Below, piece after piece: positions 9,640 to 18,304 of a stretch of 64,000 nucleotides of DNA. This stretch comes from Bifidobacteriaceae bacterium. GTDB lineage: Bacteria; Actinomycetota; Actinomycetes; Actinomycetales; WQXJ01. The position numbers were made by a program, and so were the translations under genes. The DNA lies in assembly GCA_031281585.1 (NCBI GenBank), contig JAITFE010000086.1, positions 1 to 64,000 of the forward strand, in the 5' to 3' direction. Each line of letters starts with the position of its first letter. Position 1 is the first letter of the stretch. Below the pieces are notes generated by a model. That model did not search any database, was not told the DNA's origin, and saw only the letters and a program-made list of their open reading frames with translations.

Positions 9640-10464
9640 TCACTTCCCGAATCCCGCCGTGATGCCTTGCACCAATTGGCGCCGGCCCACGGCGTAGGCC
9701 GCCAGCAGCGGAATCGCAGAGAGCACGACCGCTGCCAGGACCGCCGGGATGTTGATCATGAACTGGCCCTGGAATGTCCACAGCGACAGAGGCAAGGTGC
9801 GCTTGTCGGCGCTCTGGGTCAGGATCAGCGGGAACAGGAACCCGTTCCACACGGTAAGCGCGTCGTACACGGCGACGGTCACCAGAGCGGGCCGGGTCAG
9901 CGGCAGCACCAGATTGAACAGGAGGCGCCGGTCGCCGGCGCCGTCGAGCCACATCGACTCGAACAGTTCCCCCGGAATGTCGCGCATGAAATTGACCAGG
10001 ATCAGCACCGTCAACGGAATGGCGAACGCGACCGACGGCAGGATCAGAGCGGCCAGCGTGTCGTAGAGGCGCAGCCTCATGACCATGTAGTAGACCGGGA
10101 TTATCGTCGCCTGGATGGGTATGGCGATCCCCAGGAGAAAGACCGAGAAGATCCTGCCCGCGGCGGCCGAGCGGCTCCGGACCACCACATACGCGGCGGT
10201 CACGGCGAGCGCCAAGACGGCGGCCACGCTCGCCAACGTGACGATGGCGGAGTTGGCCAGGTAGCGCAGGAACCCGGATTCCCACACCAGGCGGTAGTTG
10301 TCGAAGGTCGCGTGGGACGGGAACGAGAGCGGGTTCTCCGTGTAGAAGGCGGATTGCCGGCGTAGTGACGTGATGAGGACGTAGTAGACGGGTAGAACCA
10401 CGATGGCCAGCCAGATCGTGCTGGCCAGGCCGCCGATCACATTGGGGGTGGTTCGCCGGCTCAT
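9640..10464 (-). CDS. Carbohydrate ABC transporter permease (MalG type)
   Basis: 274 residues with six predicted helices. The EAA loop that contacts the ATPase reads ELFESMWLDGAGDRRL, as in CUT1-family sugar importers. The start is the ATG of MSRRTTP, which overlaps the stop of the upstream permease by one base (TGATG). It pairs with the next permease and the binding protein. No ATPase gene is in the operon, so a shared MsiK-like ATPase elsewhere is likely (known in Actinomycetota, inferred here). Confidence 0.92.
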   Translation of the reverse strand: MSRRTTPNVIGGLASTIWLAIVVLPVYYVLITSLRRQSAFYTENPLSFPSHATFDNYRLVWESGFLRYLANSAIVTLASVAAVLALAVTAAYVVVRSRSAAAGRIFSVFLLGIAIPIQATIIPVYYMVMRLRLYDTLAALILPSVAFAIPLTVLILVNFMRDIPGELFESMWLDGAGDRRLLFNLVLPLTRPALVTVAVYDALTVWNGFLFPLILTQSADKRTLPLSLWTFQGQFMINIPAVLAAVVLSAIPLLAAYAVGRRQLVQGITAGFGK

Positions 10465-11402
10465 CACACGCCCTCCATTTGGCTTTCCATTCTGGTCGCG
10501 CCGGAGGCTTTGTTGAGCAGCAGTGACACCGCCAACCCGAGGGACACGAGGATTACTCCTATCACGCTGGCGCCTCCCATGTCCCAGCCTTTGAAGCCCG
10601 TCAGGTACATGTCCAGGGGCAGGATTCGGGTGGCGTAGCCGGGGCCGCCTCCGGTCAGGACGAAGATCAGGTCGAAGTATGTCAGCGTGCCGACCACGAT
10701 CAGGGTGGACGAGGTGATGATTGTGTACCTCAGTTGCGGCAGGGTTATCGAGAAGAACTGGCGGATCCGCCCGGCGCCGTCCAGCATCGCGGCCTCGTAG
10801 AGAGATGCCGGGATTTGCCGCGCGCCTCCCTGATAGAGCAGCGAGTGGAACGGCACGAACTGCCACGCGATCACGAAAACGACCACGCCCAGCGCCAGGT
10901 TCGGGCTGCCGAGCCAGTCCTGGTTGAGGGCGGCGATGTCGAGGGCGTGGCCGAGCCCGAAGTTCGGGTCGAAAAACGCTTTGAAGGCGATGGCGATAGC
11001 CGCTGACGACAGCAGGATCGGGACGAAGAAGGCCACCGAGTAGATGGCCCGGTAGCGTTGGCGACCGGCCATGAACACTCCGAGCAGAAGGCTGACCGGC
11101 GTTTGGACCAGCCAGGTCACGACCACGAACCTGAGGGTCAGCCACAGGCTGTTCAGGACGCGGTCGTCGGACAGCATGCGCGTCCAGTTGGACGGGCCGG
11201 TCCACGTCGGCGAGCCGAGTCCGTCCCAAGTGGTGAAGCTGAGGGCCACCACCCCGATCAGGGGAAGCACGGCGAAGGCTCCGAAGACGGCCAACGCCGG
11301 AGCGGCCAGCCAGACCGACGGGCCTGGGATCGCATTGCGCTGGCCCGGCCGGCGGGCCCCGGCCCGGATGTCTGGCTTCCGGGCCGGGGCCTTGAGCTTC
11401 AT
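10464..11402 (-). CDS. Carbohydrate ABC transporter permease (MalF type)
   Basis: 312 residues with six predicted helices and the EAA loop ASLYEAAMLDGAGRIRQF. The start was placed at MKLKAP, whose ATG overlaps the binding-protein stop (ATGA). The longer open frame upstream is only the binding-protein gene in another frame. It forms the heterodimeric channel with the MalG-type neighbour. The N-terminal extension before helix 1 is basic, as is common in this family. Confidence 0.92.
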   Translation of the reverse strand: MKLKAPARKPDIRAGARRPGQRNAIPGPSVWLAAPALAVFGAFAVLPLIGVVALSFTTWDGLGSPTWTGPSNWTRMLSDDRVLNSLWLTLRFVVVTWLVQTPVSLLLGVFMAGRQRYRAIYSVAFFVPILLSSAAIAIAFKAFFDPNFGLGHALDIAALNQDWLGSPNLALGVVVFVIAWQFVPFHSLLYQGGARQIPASLYEAAMLDGAGRIRQFFSITLPQLRYTIITSSTLIVVGTLTYFDLIFVLTGGGPGYATRILPLDMYLTGFKGWDMGGASVIGVILVSLGLAVSLLLNKASGATRMESQMEGV

Positions 11403-12739
11403 TTCAGTGTGGCGTTCATGGCCGCGACGAAGTCGTCCGGGGTCGATTGGCCCAGGAAGACCAGGTCGAGGTTGGTGAGCAGTTCCTGCGCCTGGTCGGC
11501 TGGGAGCGCTTGATCCCACGACAGTTGGAAGTGGGGCGCGTTCACCGCCATCGAGTACGCGAAGGTCAGGTACTCGGCGTCCTCTTGGGCGGCTAATTGG
11601 CTTTCCAAACCGGTGACTGGCGGGATGCCGCCTCCCGCTATCACATCGGCGATGTAGGCGTCGTCGAACAGGGTCTCTGCCAGGTACGCGGTGGCCGTCG
11701 CCTGCGCCCCGGCGGTCGCGGAAGCGGCGACCGACCAGTAGTTCGCCGGATTGCCCGTGATGTTGGCCGGGTCGCCCTTGCCTCCCGTGACCTCTGGGAA
11801 CCCCAGGAAGCCGAGGTTGCCTGCAGCGACCCATTCCGGGTTGTCGGTCTTGAAGTTCTGCGCGCACCAGCTGCCTTGCAGGATCATCGCCGCTTTGTCG
11901 GTATGCACCAGGGCGATGTCGGCGTTGGCGTCGGTGGAGACGGAGCTGAAGCTCTTGCCGAAGCCGCCCGCGTCGATCAGTTGCCGGATCAGCGTGAGGG
12001 CCTCTTTGAAAGCGGGGTCCGACCATGCGTCGGCCTCGCCCGCGACCACCTTGTCGAACGCCTCGGGGCCGCCGATCCGGTCGGTCAGATAGGCGATCCA
12101 CATCAGTTCGGGCCACTTTGACTGGCCGCCGAGTGCGAACGGCGTGATGCCGGCGTCCACGAACTGTCCGACTACGGTCAGGAGCTCGTCCCAGGTGGCG
12201 GGCGGCTGCGCGCCGACCTTCTCGAACAACGCCTTATTGTAGTAGAGGATGACGGGCTGCATCGAGGACATCGGGACAGCGTAGACGCCGCTGTTGACTT
12301 CCCCGTTCGCCACCACCGACGGGATCAGCTTGCCGCGCAGCGCGGCGGTTTGCGCGCCGATCTCGACCACTTCGTTGTTGGCCACGTAGCTGTTGAGGGT
12401 GCCGCCGCTCCAATTCCAGATCAGGGTGGGCGCCTGGCCGGCGCCGACGGCGGTGCGGATTTTCTCCTTGTACGCCTCGTTCGCGAAGATCTCGGGCTTG
12501 ATCTGCGCGTCGGGGTGAGCGGCGTTCCACCGCTCGAACGACGCCTCGAAGGCCGTCTGGTCGCCTCCGTTGAGAGCCCAGACGGTGGCGGTCTCCATCG
12601 CGGCAGCGTCGCCGTCAGCGGGGGTCTTGCCTCCGCCGCTTCCGGACGAATCGGTGTTGTCGCCGCAGCCAGCGAGCGCCAGTGCTGCGGCTGCCAGGAT
12701 CGCGGCGCCGACTCTCGGACGCCGGTGTCGGAAGGACAT
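11399..12739 (-). CDS. Sugar ABC transporter substrate-binding lipoprotein
   Basis: About 446 residues. The signal peptide ends in a lipobox (ALALAGC) followed by a Ser/Gly-rich linker, so it is a membrane-anchored extracytoplasmic binding protein of the CUT1 family. Start choice: ATGATGAGCATG gives three possible starts, and only the last has normal spacing (9 nt) from the GGAG upstream. First gene of the importer-GH43 operon, divergent from lacI. The ligand is probably a xylo- or arabino-oligosaccharide, judged from GH43 (inference). Confidence 0.92.
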   Translation of the reverse strand: MSFRHRRPRVGAAILAAAALALAGCGDNTDSSGSGGGKTPADGDAAAMETATVWALNGGDQTAFEASFERWNAAHPDAQIKPEIFANEAYKEKIRTAVGAGQAPTLIWNWSGGTLNSYVANNEVVEIGAQTAALRGKLIPSVVANGEVNSGVYAVPMSSMQPVILYYNKALFEKVGAQPPATWDELLTVVGQFVDAGITPFALGGQSKWPELMWIAYLTDRIGGPEAFDKVVAGEADAWSDPAFKEALTLIRQLIDAGGFGKSFSSVSTDANADIALVHTDKAAMILQGSWCAQNFKTDNPEWVAAGNLGFLGFPEVTGGKGDPANITGNPANYWSVAASATAGAQATATAYLAETLFDDAYIADVIAGGGIPPVTGLESQLAAQEDAEYLTFAYSMAVNAPHFQLSWDQALPADQAQELLTNLDLVFLGQSTPDDFVAAMNATLK

Positions 12740-12765
12740 GCTCATCATCTCCAATCTGATGGGAA

Positions 12766-12833
12766 CGCAACATTGCGAAATCTTTGCGCTCGTATGTGGT
12801 TAGAAACGCTACACCAAGCGGTGTGAATGTCAA
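12766..12833 (-). promoter_or_regulatory. Promoter and candidate LacI operators of the importer operon
   Basis: A TTGACA -35 box sits at 12828-12833 on the minus strand. The perfect dyad ACACC-GCTT-GGTGT (12811-12824) begins just downstream of it, where a repressor would block polymerase. A second inverted repeat, CGCAA-N2-TTGCG, is at 12766-12777 nearer the gene. The divergent lacI gene begins at 12930. No -10 box is convincing. Which of the two dyads LacI binds is not known. Confidence 0.5.
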
Positions 12834-12929
12834 CTCGTTTTCGCACGCCGCGCTTTGCGGCGCCGAAGCGCGTAGTAGCGTTGCGATGGCGGCTCGCGCG
12901 GCGACCGCGCCCAGACGAGAGGAGGACCA

Positions 12930-13964
12930 ATGCCACCGGTTGGCCGGCGGCCCACCCTGGGCGACATCGCGCGCGCGACTGGAGTCTCCGCCGGAACGGT
13001 TTCCAAAGTTGTCAATGGGCGCCCCGACGTGTCGGCGGCCACCCGGCGGGCGGTCAATGACGCCATCAGCCGACTCGGGTACGTGGCTCCCGGGGCCAGG
13101 CGATCACGGGACACCAGCCAAATGCTGGAGTTCCTGTCCGGCGACTTGGTCAGCAACTACACCCTCGAAGTGCTCCGCGGAGCCTACCGGGCCGCCCACG
13201 ACGCAGAGACGGAGGTCGTGGTCGAATCGGCGCTCGTCGAATCACGAGAGCCCCTTCGGCCCGGCCGGCCCTGGCTCCAGTCGCTGGCGCGAGCCGGCCG
13301 GATCGGCCTGCTCGTGGTGGCGTCAGATCTCCCCCCGGACCTCATCATCGACGCCGCGGCGACCAGGCTGCCGGTCGTGATGATCGACCCGGTCAACCTG
13401 CGGGATCCCGGCGTGCCGTCGGTCGGAGCCACCAACTTCCAGGGCGGCTTCGCCGCAGGCGAGCACCTTCTAGGGCTGGGCCACCGCCGAGTCGGGGTCA
13501 TCCAAGGCCCGGAGGCGGTCATGGGCTCCACGGCCCGCATCCACGGCTTCCGCGCCGCTTTCGAGCAGGCAGGCAGCCCAATCGACCCGATGGCCATTCG
13601 CAGTGCGGACTTCACGTACGAGGACGGCTTGCGGGAAGGTCTGGCGCTCCTGGCGCAGCCGGAGCCCCCCACCGCGATCTTTGCCTCCTCCGACACGCAA
13701 GCCCTCGGGGTGTTGGAAGCCGCACGACAGGCCGGAGCCGCCGTGCCCGAGCGGTTGTCGGTGGTTGGTTACGACTCGACCATCTTGGCCGCCATGTCGA
13801 CTCCGCCTCTGACTGCGGTGCGGCAACCGCTTGAGGAAATGGGGGCGGTCGCGGTGCGAACGCTGCTACGCCTGGCTCGGGGAGAAGTGCTCGATTCCCA
13901 GCACGTTGAATTGGCTACGGAGCTGATCGTCCGGGCCTCGACCGCTCCCGCCGCGACGATGTAA
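12930..13964 (+). CDS. LacI family transcriptional regulator
   Basis: 344 residues. The N-terminal LacI helix-turn-helix (about 8-56) reads PTLGDIARATGVSAGTVSKV, with the hinge following LGYVAPGARR. The rest is the periplasmic-binding-like sugar domain (GHRRVGVIQG, then SVVGYDS near the end). GAGGAGG stands 8 nt before the ATG. It is divergent from the ABC importer-GH43 operon and directly upstream of the GH116-like gene, so it probably represses both in the absence of an oligosaccharide inducer. Confidence 0.92.
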   Translation: MPPVGRRPTLGDIARATGVSAGTVSKVVNGRPDVSAATRRAVNDAISRLGYVAPGARRSRDTSQMLEFLSGDLVSNYTLEVLRGAYRAAHDAETEVVVESALVESREPLRPGRPWLQSLARAGRIGLLVVASDLPPDLIIDAAATRLPVVMIDPVNLRDPGVPSVGATNFQGGFAAGEHLLGLGHRRVGVIQGPEAVMGSTARIHGFRAAFEQAGSPIDPMAIRSADFTYEDGLREGLALLAQPEPPTAIFASSDTQALGVLEAARQAGAAVPERLSVVGYDSTILAAMSTPPLTAVRQPLEEMGAVAVRTLLRLARGEVLDSQHVELATELIVRASTAPAATM

Positions 13965-13978
13965 TAGCCCAGGAACGG

Positions 13979-14008
13979 TTGACACCGCGCAAATTCGCGG
14001 TATATGTA
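13979..14008 (+). promoter_or_regulatory. Promoter with internal dyad for the GH116-like gene
   Basis: TTGACA at 13979-13984 and TATATG at 14001-14006 (16-bp spacer) or TATGTA at 14003-14008 (18 bp). The dyad ACCGCG-N6-CGCGGT (13984-14001) fills the spacer, a typical repressor position. The lacI gene ends 15 bp upstream. The transcript would have a leader of about 155 nt, which holds a small hairpin (GGCGGGC/GCCCGCC, 14125-14141). Confidence 0.55.
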
Positions 14009-14169
14009 GCGTTAGATCACGGCAGAATGCGCAACTCTTGCGGTCGCTGACGACGTGGACACGCCTGGACCGAAGCCGATCCGAACGGACTCTGCCGTCC
14101 CCACCGCAAGGGCTGCGAAACCCCGGCGGGCAGCGCCCGCCCAAACCAGCAAACAAGTGGAGGGTCCAC

Positions 14170-17100
14170 ATGAACAACCGAACGAACAAGCAACCTCCGC
14201 GCCGCACGCGCTCCGCGCGAGGGAGAACGCGGCGCGCCGGCGCCATGGCGGTGGCCGGCGCGCTCGTGGCGGCGCTCTCAGTCGGCGCCCTAGCTGGCGC
14301 AGAGGGCGCTTCGGCCGCGCCAACTACCGCTGGGGCATCGCCTGCGGCTTTCGATGTTCCGGATGCGGCGCTGACTCGCCCGCTGGGGGAGATAGCCCAG
14401 GGGGCGGCCGGCGGAGCAGGGTACGGGCCGCAATCTGTCGCAGGGCTGGGAATTCCACTCGGGGGCGTCGGCGCGGGGTCATTCATGATCAACCAGGCTG
14501 GGACATTCGGCCCCTGGGCCTTCGGGGGCCAGCAGAACGGGGACGGATGGCAGAACTGGATCCTGCCGCAGGCGGCCTTCCACTACCGCGAGGCGGTGGG
14601 CGGATCTGCCGCGCGGACCACCACTCTGGCAACCGAAGGACCAGACAACGCATCCGCGCGGCGAAGCTGGGGCGACCCGCTGGCCGCCTGGAACCTGCTG
14701 GGTGCCGGTGACGGCACCTATTCGGCGCTATACCCGTTCGGATGGATCGACTACGGGCCCTTCGAGACGGACGTCGCGCTGCGCTTCTACTCGCCCTTCG
14801 CCGCCGACCAAGACGAATTGACGTCACTTCCCGTGGCCTACTTCGACCTTTCGATCTCCAACAGCACAGACGAAGTGGCCGAGGTCTCGACGATGTTCAC
14901 CATGCCGAACGCCGCCCCCTACCAGGGAGGCACCCCCGCCACCGTGCGCGCCGGCCTGGTTAACACGCAGTTCGTGGATGGCGCCCGCGGCATAACCGGA
15001 ATCACAATGGCCGCCAACGACGCAGGCAACACTCCGGACGCCTACAAATCAGAATGGACCATCGCCGCCAAGCCTGCTCCTGGTCAAAACGTCACCTACG
15101 TCACGTCGTGGAACGCGAATGGCGACGGCGCCGACGTGTACGCTCCTTTCACCGCCGGCGGAGCGCTGCCCGGAGGCGCGCTGGATTCGAGCAACACGGC
15201 ATCGGCCATCGCGGTGTCCGCAACTCTGCAACCCGGTGAGGCCACCGTTATCCCATTCGTCTTGACGTGGGACTTCCCTCAAGTCACCTACGACAACAGC
15301 GCCACCGTGTGGATGCGGCGCTACACCGAGTTCTACGGGGCCAAGACCACGGACGAGTCGAACGCCGTCGCCGGCCGTTACAACGAATACGTCACGGGGA
15401 GCTACCCCTTCAACCAGTCGCGCAACATTGCGACGGACGCCCTAGCCTTCAAGGACGAGAACCTGCGGGCGGTGCTGGATTGGTGGGAGCCAGTCGCCAC
15501 CAACGACGCGTATCCCGCGCTCCTACGGAACGCTGCATTGAACCAGCTATACCAGCTGCCGTTCAAGAACACCCTTTGGGCGAACGGCTTGGTTCGGTCG
15601 TCCGACTCGGTGGGCAGGGCTGGCTCCCACCGCCCGAACACGCATGTCTTCTACCAGCCAGACGCCGCAGCGGGAAGCAACCCGACCATGGGCTCCGACG
15701 TGGGAGCATACGGCTACCTTGCCTACAACCTGTTCGTGCCGTCCATCGAACGCGACCGCCTCGTGGCGGTGGCAGACGCCGTCATGTTCACGGCGAGCCG
15801 GAATCCCGACGACCCGAAGATAGCCAACCCGTACATCACCCGGGAAGCCTTCGCGGACGCGGTCCCCGGCACCAACTGGTTCCTCGACGACCTCACCAAC
15901 CGGATATTCCGCATGTACGCCTACTCGCAAGTCCACCGCGACCAGGACTTCCTGCGATACGTGTACCCGGCGATGAAGCGCCAACTCGCTTACCTGCAGG
16001 ACACCATCGCTCCTGGAACCAACCTGCCGCTGGCCAAGGCCGGCAGCACCAGCTACGCCGACATGTCAATGCCCAACACCTACAACGCCATCGAAACCAG
16101 AGGGCGCGACGAATACAATTCCTCTCTCTACATCCTGGCGCTGGAATGTGCGATAGCCTCAGGCACCTCGCTCGGGGAGAGCGACGCCGTGCTCGCGGAA
16201 TGGCGCGAGGACGCGCGTCTGGCGCGTGACGAGTTCGAGCGGGTCTTCTGGGACTCGGAGAATGAATGGTATCGCTACACCGAGTACCCCGATGGCACTG
16301 GCAGCGCGGTGCTGCTGAGTTCGTTCTTCGCCCAGCACGTCGCCGAGCAGGTCGGCTTGCCGGACGTTGTCGACCCCGGCCACTACCGCGCTCACCTCGC
16401 CAGCGTCAAAGCCGTGTTCGGAAACAACACCAACAGCGCAGGCGACCCAATCGGCGCATCCAATTTGGAAGTCCCCATTGGCCAGCCCGGCTTCCCCATC
16501 ACCTCGGCGCTGTTCGGCGACTTTCAGGCCAACGGCGTCTGGGCGGGCGCCAACTACTTCGCCGCCAGCACGTACTACGGCGCGGGCTTGCGACTGGGTG
16601 ACGAGGAACTGAAATCCCGTGGTCTCGCCTACGCAGACGTCATCGCCGACAGGATTTGGGACACAGCCGAGAACGGGTACGAGTTCAACGGGCCAGAGCA
16701 ATGGAGCAAGAACAACGACCAGGGATACACGTATCCCGGATATGAGCGGCTGCTCGCCGTATGGGATGCCTTGAACGCGATTTCGCCAGTCACGCCACAG
16801 ACCCAGCTTCCCGTCGCCGCCGGTGTAACTGGCGCGCCACCAGCGGGCCAGGTCGGGCAGGCCTACTCCCACCAGTTCACTCTTACAGGTCACCCGGCAC
16901 CCACTGTCTCCGTCACCGCAGGCGAGCTACCCCCCGGCCTTCAGCTCTCGCCTGACGGCGCGCTTTCCGGAGTGCCCACGGTGTCTGGGGAATTCACTCT
17001 GACCATAACCGCGTCCAATGGGCGGGCGGCCGATGCTACGTTAAGCGTTACTGTCGCGATTCGGGCCGCGAACACGCCTCCGACCACGCCGCCTCCGACC

Positions 17101-17514
17101 ACGCCAGCTCCGACCACGCCGCCCCCCAGCGTTGCGGCATCAGTCGACAAGGGATCAATCGCTGCTGGGGAACGGCAAACGGTTTACGGCTCCGGTTTCT
17201 CCCCCGGCGAGGAGGTTGTTGTCTCCCTCGACGGCCAGACGCTGGGAACGGCGCGGGCCGATTCTGAAGGGAAGGTCGTCTATGCCTTCACCGTTCCAGT
17301 TAACGCTAGCGTCGGCAGGCACGTTGTGAGACTTGCCGGAGATTCGCGGGTCGCCGAAGTCTCATTCGAAGTCACTGCGCAGAAGGGCGAGGGATTGGCT
17401 GTGACTGGCTTCAACGCCGGTGCCGGGCTGGTCGGAGTCTTTCTGCTGATTGCGGTCGGCACTGCGCTGGTGGCAGCCGAGCACCGCCGAAAAGCGGCCG
17501 GGAGCGTCATCTGA
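14170..17514 (+). CDS. Cell-wall-anchored GH116-like glycosidase with Ig domains
   Basis: 1114 residues: signal peptide (1-50, cleavage near ASAA-P), GH116/DUF608-like N-terminal domain starting with GIPLGGVGAGSF (94-105), a helical catalytic region (about 400-865), a putative Ig (He_PIG-like) domain (about 880-965), a Thr/Pro linker of TTPPPTT repeats, a second Ig-like domain, then LAVTG, a hydrophobic helix and a basic tail. LAxTG is the class E sortase signal, so it is displayed on the wall. The family includes beta-glucosidases and glucosylceramidases. The segment NTYNAIETRG (636-645) has Asn where I expect Asp in a TYD motif. GGAGGG precedes the ATG. Confidence 0.82.
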   Translation: MNNRTNKQPPRRTRSARGRTRRAGAMAVAGALVAALSVGALAGAEGASAAPTTAGASPAAFDVPDAALTRPLGEIAQGAAGGAGYGPQSVAGLGIPLGGVGAGSFMINQAGTFGPWAFGGQQNGDGWQNWILPQAAFHYREAVGGSAARTTTLATEGPDNASARRSWGDPLAAWNLLGAGDGTYSALYPFGWIDYGPFETDVALRFYSPFAADQDELTSLPVAYFDLSISNSTDEVAEVSTMFTMPNAAPYQGGTPATVRAGLVNTQFVDGARGITGITMAANDAGNTPDAYKSEWTIAAKPAPGQNVTYVTSWNANGDGADVYAPFTAGGALPGGALDSSNTASAIAVSATLQPGEATVIPFVLTWDFPQVTYDNSATVWMRRYTEFYGAKTTDESNAVAGRYNEYVTGSYPFNQSRNIATDALAFKDENLRAVLDWWEPVATNDAYPALLRNAALNQLYQLPFKNTLWANGLVRSSDSVGRAGSHRPNTHVFYQPDAAAGSNPTMGSDVGAYGYLAYNLFVPSIERDRLVAVADAVMFTASRNPDDPKIANPYITREAFADAVPGTNWFLDDLTNRIFRMYAYSQVHRDQDFLRYVYPAMKRQLAYLQDTIAPGTNLPLAKAGSTSYADMSMPNTYNAIETRGRDEYNSSLYILALECAIASGTSLGESDAVLAEWREDARLARDEFERVFWDSENEWYRYTEYPDGTGSAVLLSSFFAQHVAEQVGLPDVVDPGHYRAHLASVKAVFGNNTNSAGDPIGASNLEVPIGQPGFPITSALFGDFQANGVWAGANYFAASTYYGAGLRLGDEELKSRGLAYADVIADRIWDTAENGYEFNGPEQWSKNNDQGYTYPGYERLLAVWDALNAISPVTPQTQLPVAAGVTGAPPAGQVGQAYSHQFTLTGHPAPTVSVTAGELPPGLQLSPDGALSGVPTVSGEFTLTITASNGRAADATLSVTVAIRAANTPPTTPPPTTPAPTTPPPSVAASVDKGSIAAGERQTVYGSGFSPGEEVVVSLDGQTLGTARADSEGKVVYAFTVPVNASVGRHVVRLAGDSRVAEVSFEVTAQKGEGLAVTGFNAGAGLVGVFLLIAVGTALVAAEHRRKAAGSVI

Positions 17515-17528
17515 TCGTGTCCGCTTGC

Positions 17529-17558
17529 GGCCGGGCGAAGCCTAGCCTTCGCCCGGCC
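17529..17558 (+). terminator. Hairpin terminator after the GH116-like gene
   Basis: A perfect 12-bp stem (GGCCGGGCGAAG / CTTCGCCCGGCC) with a 6-nt loop begins 15 nt after the stop codon. There is no T-run after it, which is common for terminators in very GC-rich actinobacteria. Confidence 0.7.
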
Positions 17559-17779
17559 GTCGGGATCCCGAAACAAGGGCTTGGCGACTGATGCCGTGGC
17601 TCGGTCTCGGGTCTGTTCCTCCGGCGCTGGTTCTTTCCTCCTGCGAGGGTCCGTGGCTATGGCAAGGGCGCCCCAGTCCGGCCAGCTATGGCGCCGGCGG
17701 TGCGGGGCCCGGATCCGACGCGCCAAGTGCCCCAAGTGAGGCAGAGCCGCAATTCTGGGTGAGTCGCTGTTCTGTCTGG

Positions 17780-18238
17780 TCAGGCGCCGCGAGCTTGACC
17801 GGGGTGAGCAATCCTGCGGCGGATGCGAGCAGCGAACTCCGGTGCTCCGGCGTTGGCGAACCGTTCAACAAGTTCCACGGGAGTAACGGGTGGGCGCTGG
17901 CGGAAGCTGGCGGCCGTTATGAAGGACTCCAGCACGCCCGCATTGGCGGCGGCGCAGAATGTCGCACCGGCGCCTTCGCAGCGGGCCTTGTTTGACGGGT
18001 ACATCCTGGACAGGCAGGACCCGTCCGGCAGCTCGGCCAGGACCGGCAGGATCGAGTTCTTCTTCACCCGCCAGCACAGGGCCACGCCGGCCGCAGCGGC
18101 GGCCGCCCACAGGCCGAACGAGAAGAACCCCCGGTCCGCGAGCACCAGCATCCCCCGGCGCAGCGCGCCCCCGCAGATCCGGCAGCATCGTCTGCTCCCC
18201 GACCCCATGCCCGTGTCGTGACAGGGCGGCAAGCTCAC
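17780..18238 (-). mobile_element. IS4-family transposase remnant
   Basis: 152 residues in one frame, of which about 24-100 resemble the central part of an IS4-type DDE transposase: GMLVLADRGFFSFGLW (catalytic Asp in LADRG), LCWRVKKNSILPVLAELPDG and SRMYPSNKAR. Full transposases of this type have about 400 residues. The N-terminal part with the first catalytic Asp and the C-terminal Glu region are missing, and no terminal inverted repeats were recognised. Dead fragment. The surrounding 17559-18304 holds no other gene that I can support. Confidence 0.7.
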
Positions 18239-18304
18239 CGCCCTGGTCGCATAGTGACTATTCGTACTCGGATTCGGTCAATCGCGCGCGGACCGAGCGC
18301 CGCG

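Noticed and set aside
17080-17125. CRISPR-like short repeats (CCGACCACGCC)
   Set aside because: They encode the Thr/Pro linker of the GH116-like protein in frame, with no spacers of constant length.
17780-18238. An active IS4 element at 18 kb
   Set aside because: Only the central transposase segment is present, the first and last catalytic regions are missing, and no terminal repeats were found.
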